A DNA stretch of 43,531 nucleotides. Origin: Desulfosporosinus cupriresistens (GTDB lineage Bacteria > Bacillota > Desulfitobacteriia > Desulfitobacteriales > Desulfitobacteriaceae). Below are positions 42,881 to 43,531 of the stretch, in pieces. The DNA is taken from assembly GCF_001707885.1 (NCBI RefSeq), contig NZ_MASS01000034.1, positions 1 to 43,531 of the forward strand, in the 5' to 3' direction. The notes beneath the pieces are model-generated. The model was not told where the DNA came from. It made no database searches and was given only the letters and a program-made list of their open reading frames with translations. The first letter of the stretch is position 1, and the number at the start of each line of letters is the position of its first letter. A program made the position numbers and the translations under genes.

Positions 42881-43459
42881 TTAATCAAACGAAACGTCCA
42901 ATTCCTGACCGTTAACCAAACTAAATGCATTGCCTTCATCTGTGTCTATATGCATATCCAAAGCATAATTGGCATTGACTCTGACAAGAACATGTTCAAA
43001 AATGCCACCACGAACACCGGGAACTAGAACACGAACATGATCTCCGTCTTTTAATGAGTACCGCTCTGCCTCATCGAGGGTCATGTGGATATGACGTGCT
43101 GCAAGCATCACGCCTTGATCCAATTGAATGCGCCCCATCGGACCTTCTATAACTATCCCAGGAGTTCCATCGAGCTTGCCTGAATCGCGAACAGGCGGCT
43201 TCACCCCCACTTTGAAGGTATCCGTCGCAGAAAGCTCCACTTGAGATTCTCTCCTTGCAGGTCCTAAAATACGAACTCCCGACATCGTGCCTTTCGGTCC
43301 AATAATGGTTACGGTCTCTTCACAAGCAAATTGACCTGGCTGGCTCAAGTCTTTCGTCTTTGTCAAGGTATGTCCTGCTCCAAAGAGTGCAGCAATATGT
43401 TCCTGGGATAAATGAACGTGTCGATTAGAAATACCAACGGGAACTTTAAAAGTTACCAT
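42881..43459 (-). CDS. pduL: Phosphate propanoyltransferase (PduL family)
   Basis: PduL enzymes are the second, Pta-unrelated family of phosphotransacylases, converting acyl-CoA to acyl phosphate at a two-zinc site. The metal-binding VPVGISNRHVHLS (about residues 7-19) and LAARHIHMTLDEAE, with GPARRESQVELSATD between, are complete. The 192 residues match the non-microcompartment form, with no long N-terminal targeting peptide. I use the ATG at 43459, since AAGGAG is 9 bases ahead; the ATG at 43468 touches the ribosome site. No microcompartment genes are in view. With pta nearby it may serve acetate or propionate metabolism. Confidence 0.93.
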   Translation of the reverse strand: MVTFKVPVGISNRHVHLSQEHIAALFGAGHTLTKTKDLSQPGQFACEETVTIIGPKGTMSGVRILGPARRESQVELSATDTFKVGVKPPVRDSGKLDGTPGIVIEGPMGRIQLDQGVMLAARHIHMTLDEAERYSLKDGDHVRVLVPGVRGGIFEHVLVRVNANYALDMHIDTDEGNAFSLVNGQELDVSFD

Positions 43460-43531
43460 ACTAATCATCTCCTTGTTAATTATTGTCCATTTTTCATTTT
43501 GCCGAAAAAATAATAATTCTATAATAAATAT

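Overview
The window reads as a chromosomal segment of a low-to-mid GC, anaerobic, endospore-forming Firmicute, most likely a clostridial Peptococcaceae/Desulfitobacteriaceae relative (Desulfosporosinus- or Desulfitobacterium-like). The grounds are a complete Gram-positive pyr operon with PyrR attenuators, PyrK-type dihydroorotate dehydrogenase, a YteA/DksA-like zinc-finger protein, a DUF5665 protein, PduL, and strong AGGAGG ribosome binding sites with many TTG/GTG starts. The genus is inference. Nearly everything is on the minus strand. No tRNA, rRNA or CRISPR was seen.

Bases 1-14867 are the biosynthetic half of an exopolysaccharide (EPS) locus read on the minus strand: an undecaprenyl-phosphate sugar-1-phosphate transferase, two family-4 glycosyltransferases (one with its 3' end broken by a zinc-ribbon gene), a radical SAM enzyme, two polysaccharide pyruvyl transferase-family proteins, an FrhB-like iron-sulfur protein, a family-2 glycosyltransferase, an EpsG/Wzy-like polymerase, a hexapeptide acetyltransferase and a MurJ/Wzx-like flippase. 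The 1-9500 part is visibly AT-rich and carries decayed DNA: a glycosyltransferase pseudogene (6841-7209) and an IS21-type remnant (3617-4417).

Bases 15394-22597 hold the regulatory and chain-length half: a secreted Ig-like (Big_2) protein, a small unknown ORF, a Wzz-type co-polymerase, a BY-kinase, and then a complete ComX-ComQ-ComP-ComA type quorum-sensing cassette (prenylated-peptide pheromone, prenyltransferase, histidine kinase, LuxR-type regulator). A near-duplicate promoter element with two CCTGTAG boxes 34 bp apart sits upstream of the secreted-protein operon (22730-22812) and again upstream of the glycosyl-1-phosphate transferase operon (15223-15305). The simplest reading is a peptide quorum-sensing circuit that controls, and is partly co-transcribed with, its own EPS locus. 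This is the main discovery candidate.

Bases 23078-26818 are a mixed region: two convergent tiny membrane-peptide genes sharing a bidirectional terminator, a geranylgeranyl-reductase-like flavoprotein (plus strand), an alkaline-phosphatase-superfamily protein and a universal stress protein.

Bases 26998-37943 are the de novo UMP operon pyrR-pyrB-pyrC-carA-carB-pyrK-pyrD-pyrF-pyrE, with a promoter and PyrR-binding attenuator before pyrR and a second attenuator between pyrR and pyrB. Upstream lie rluD-like and lspA genes, pta, a YteA-like gene flanked by two copies of a structured repeat, a DUF5665 protein, and pduL.
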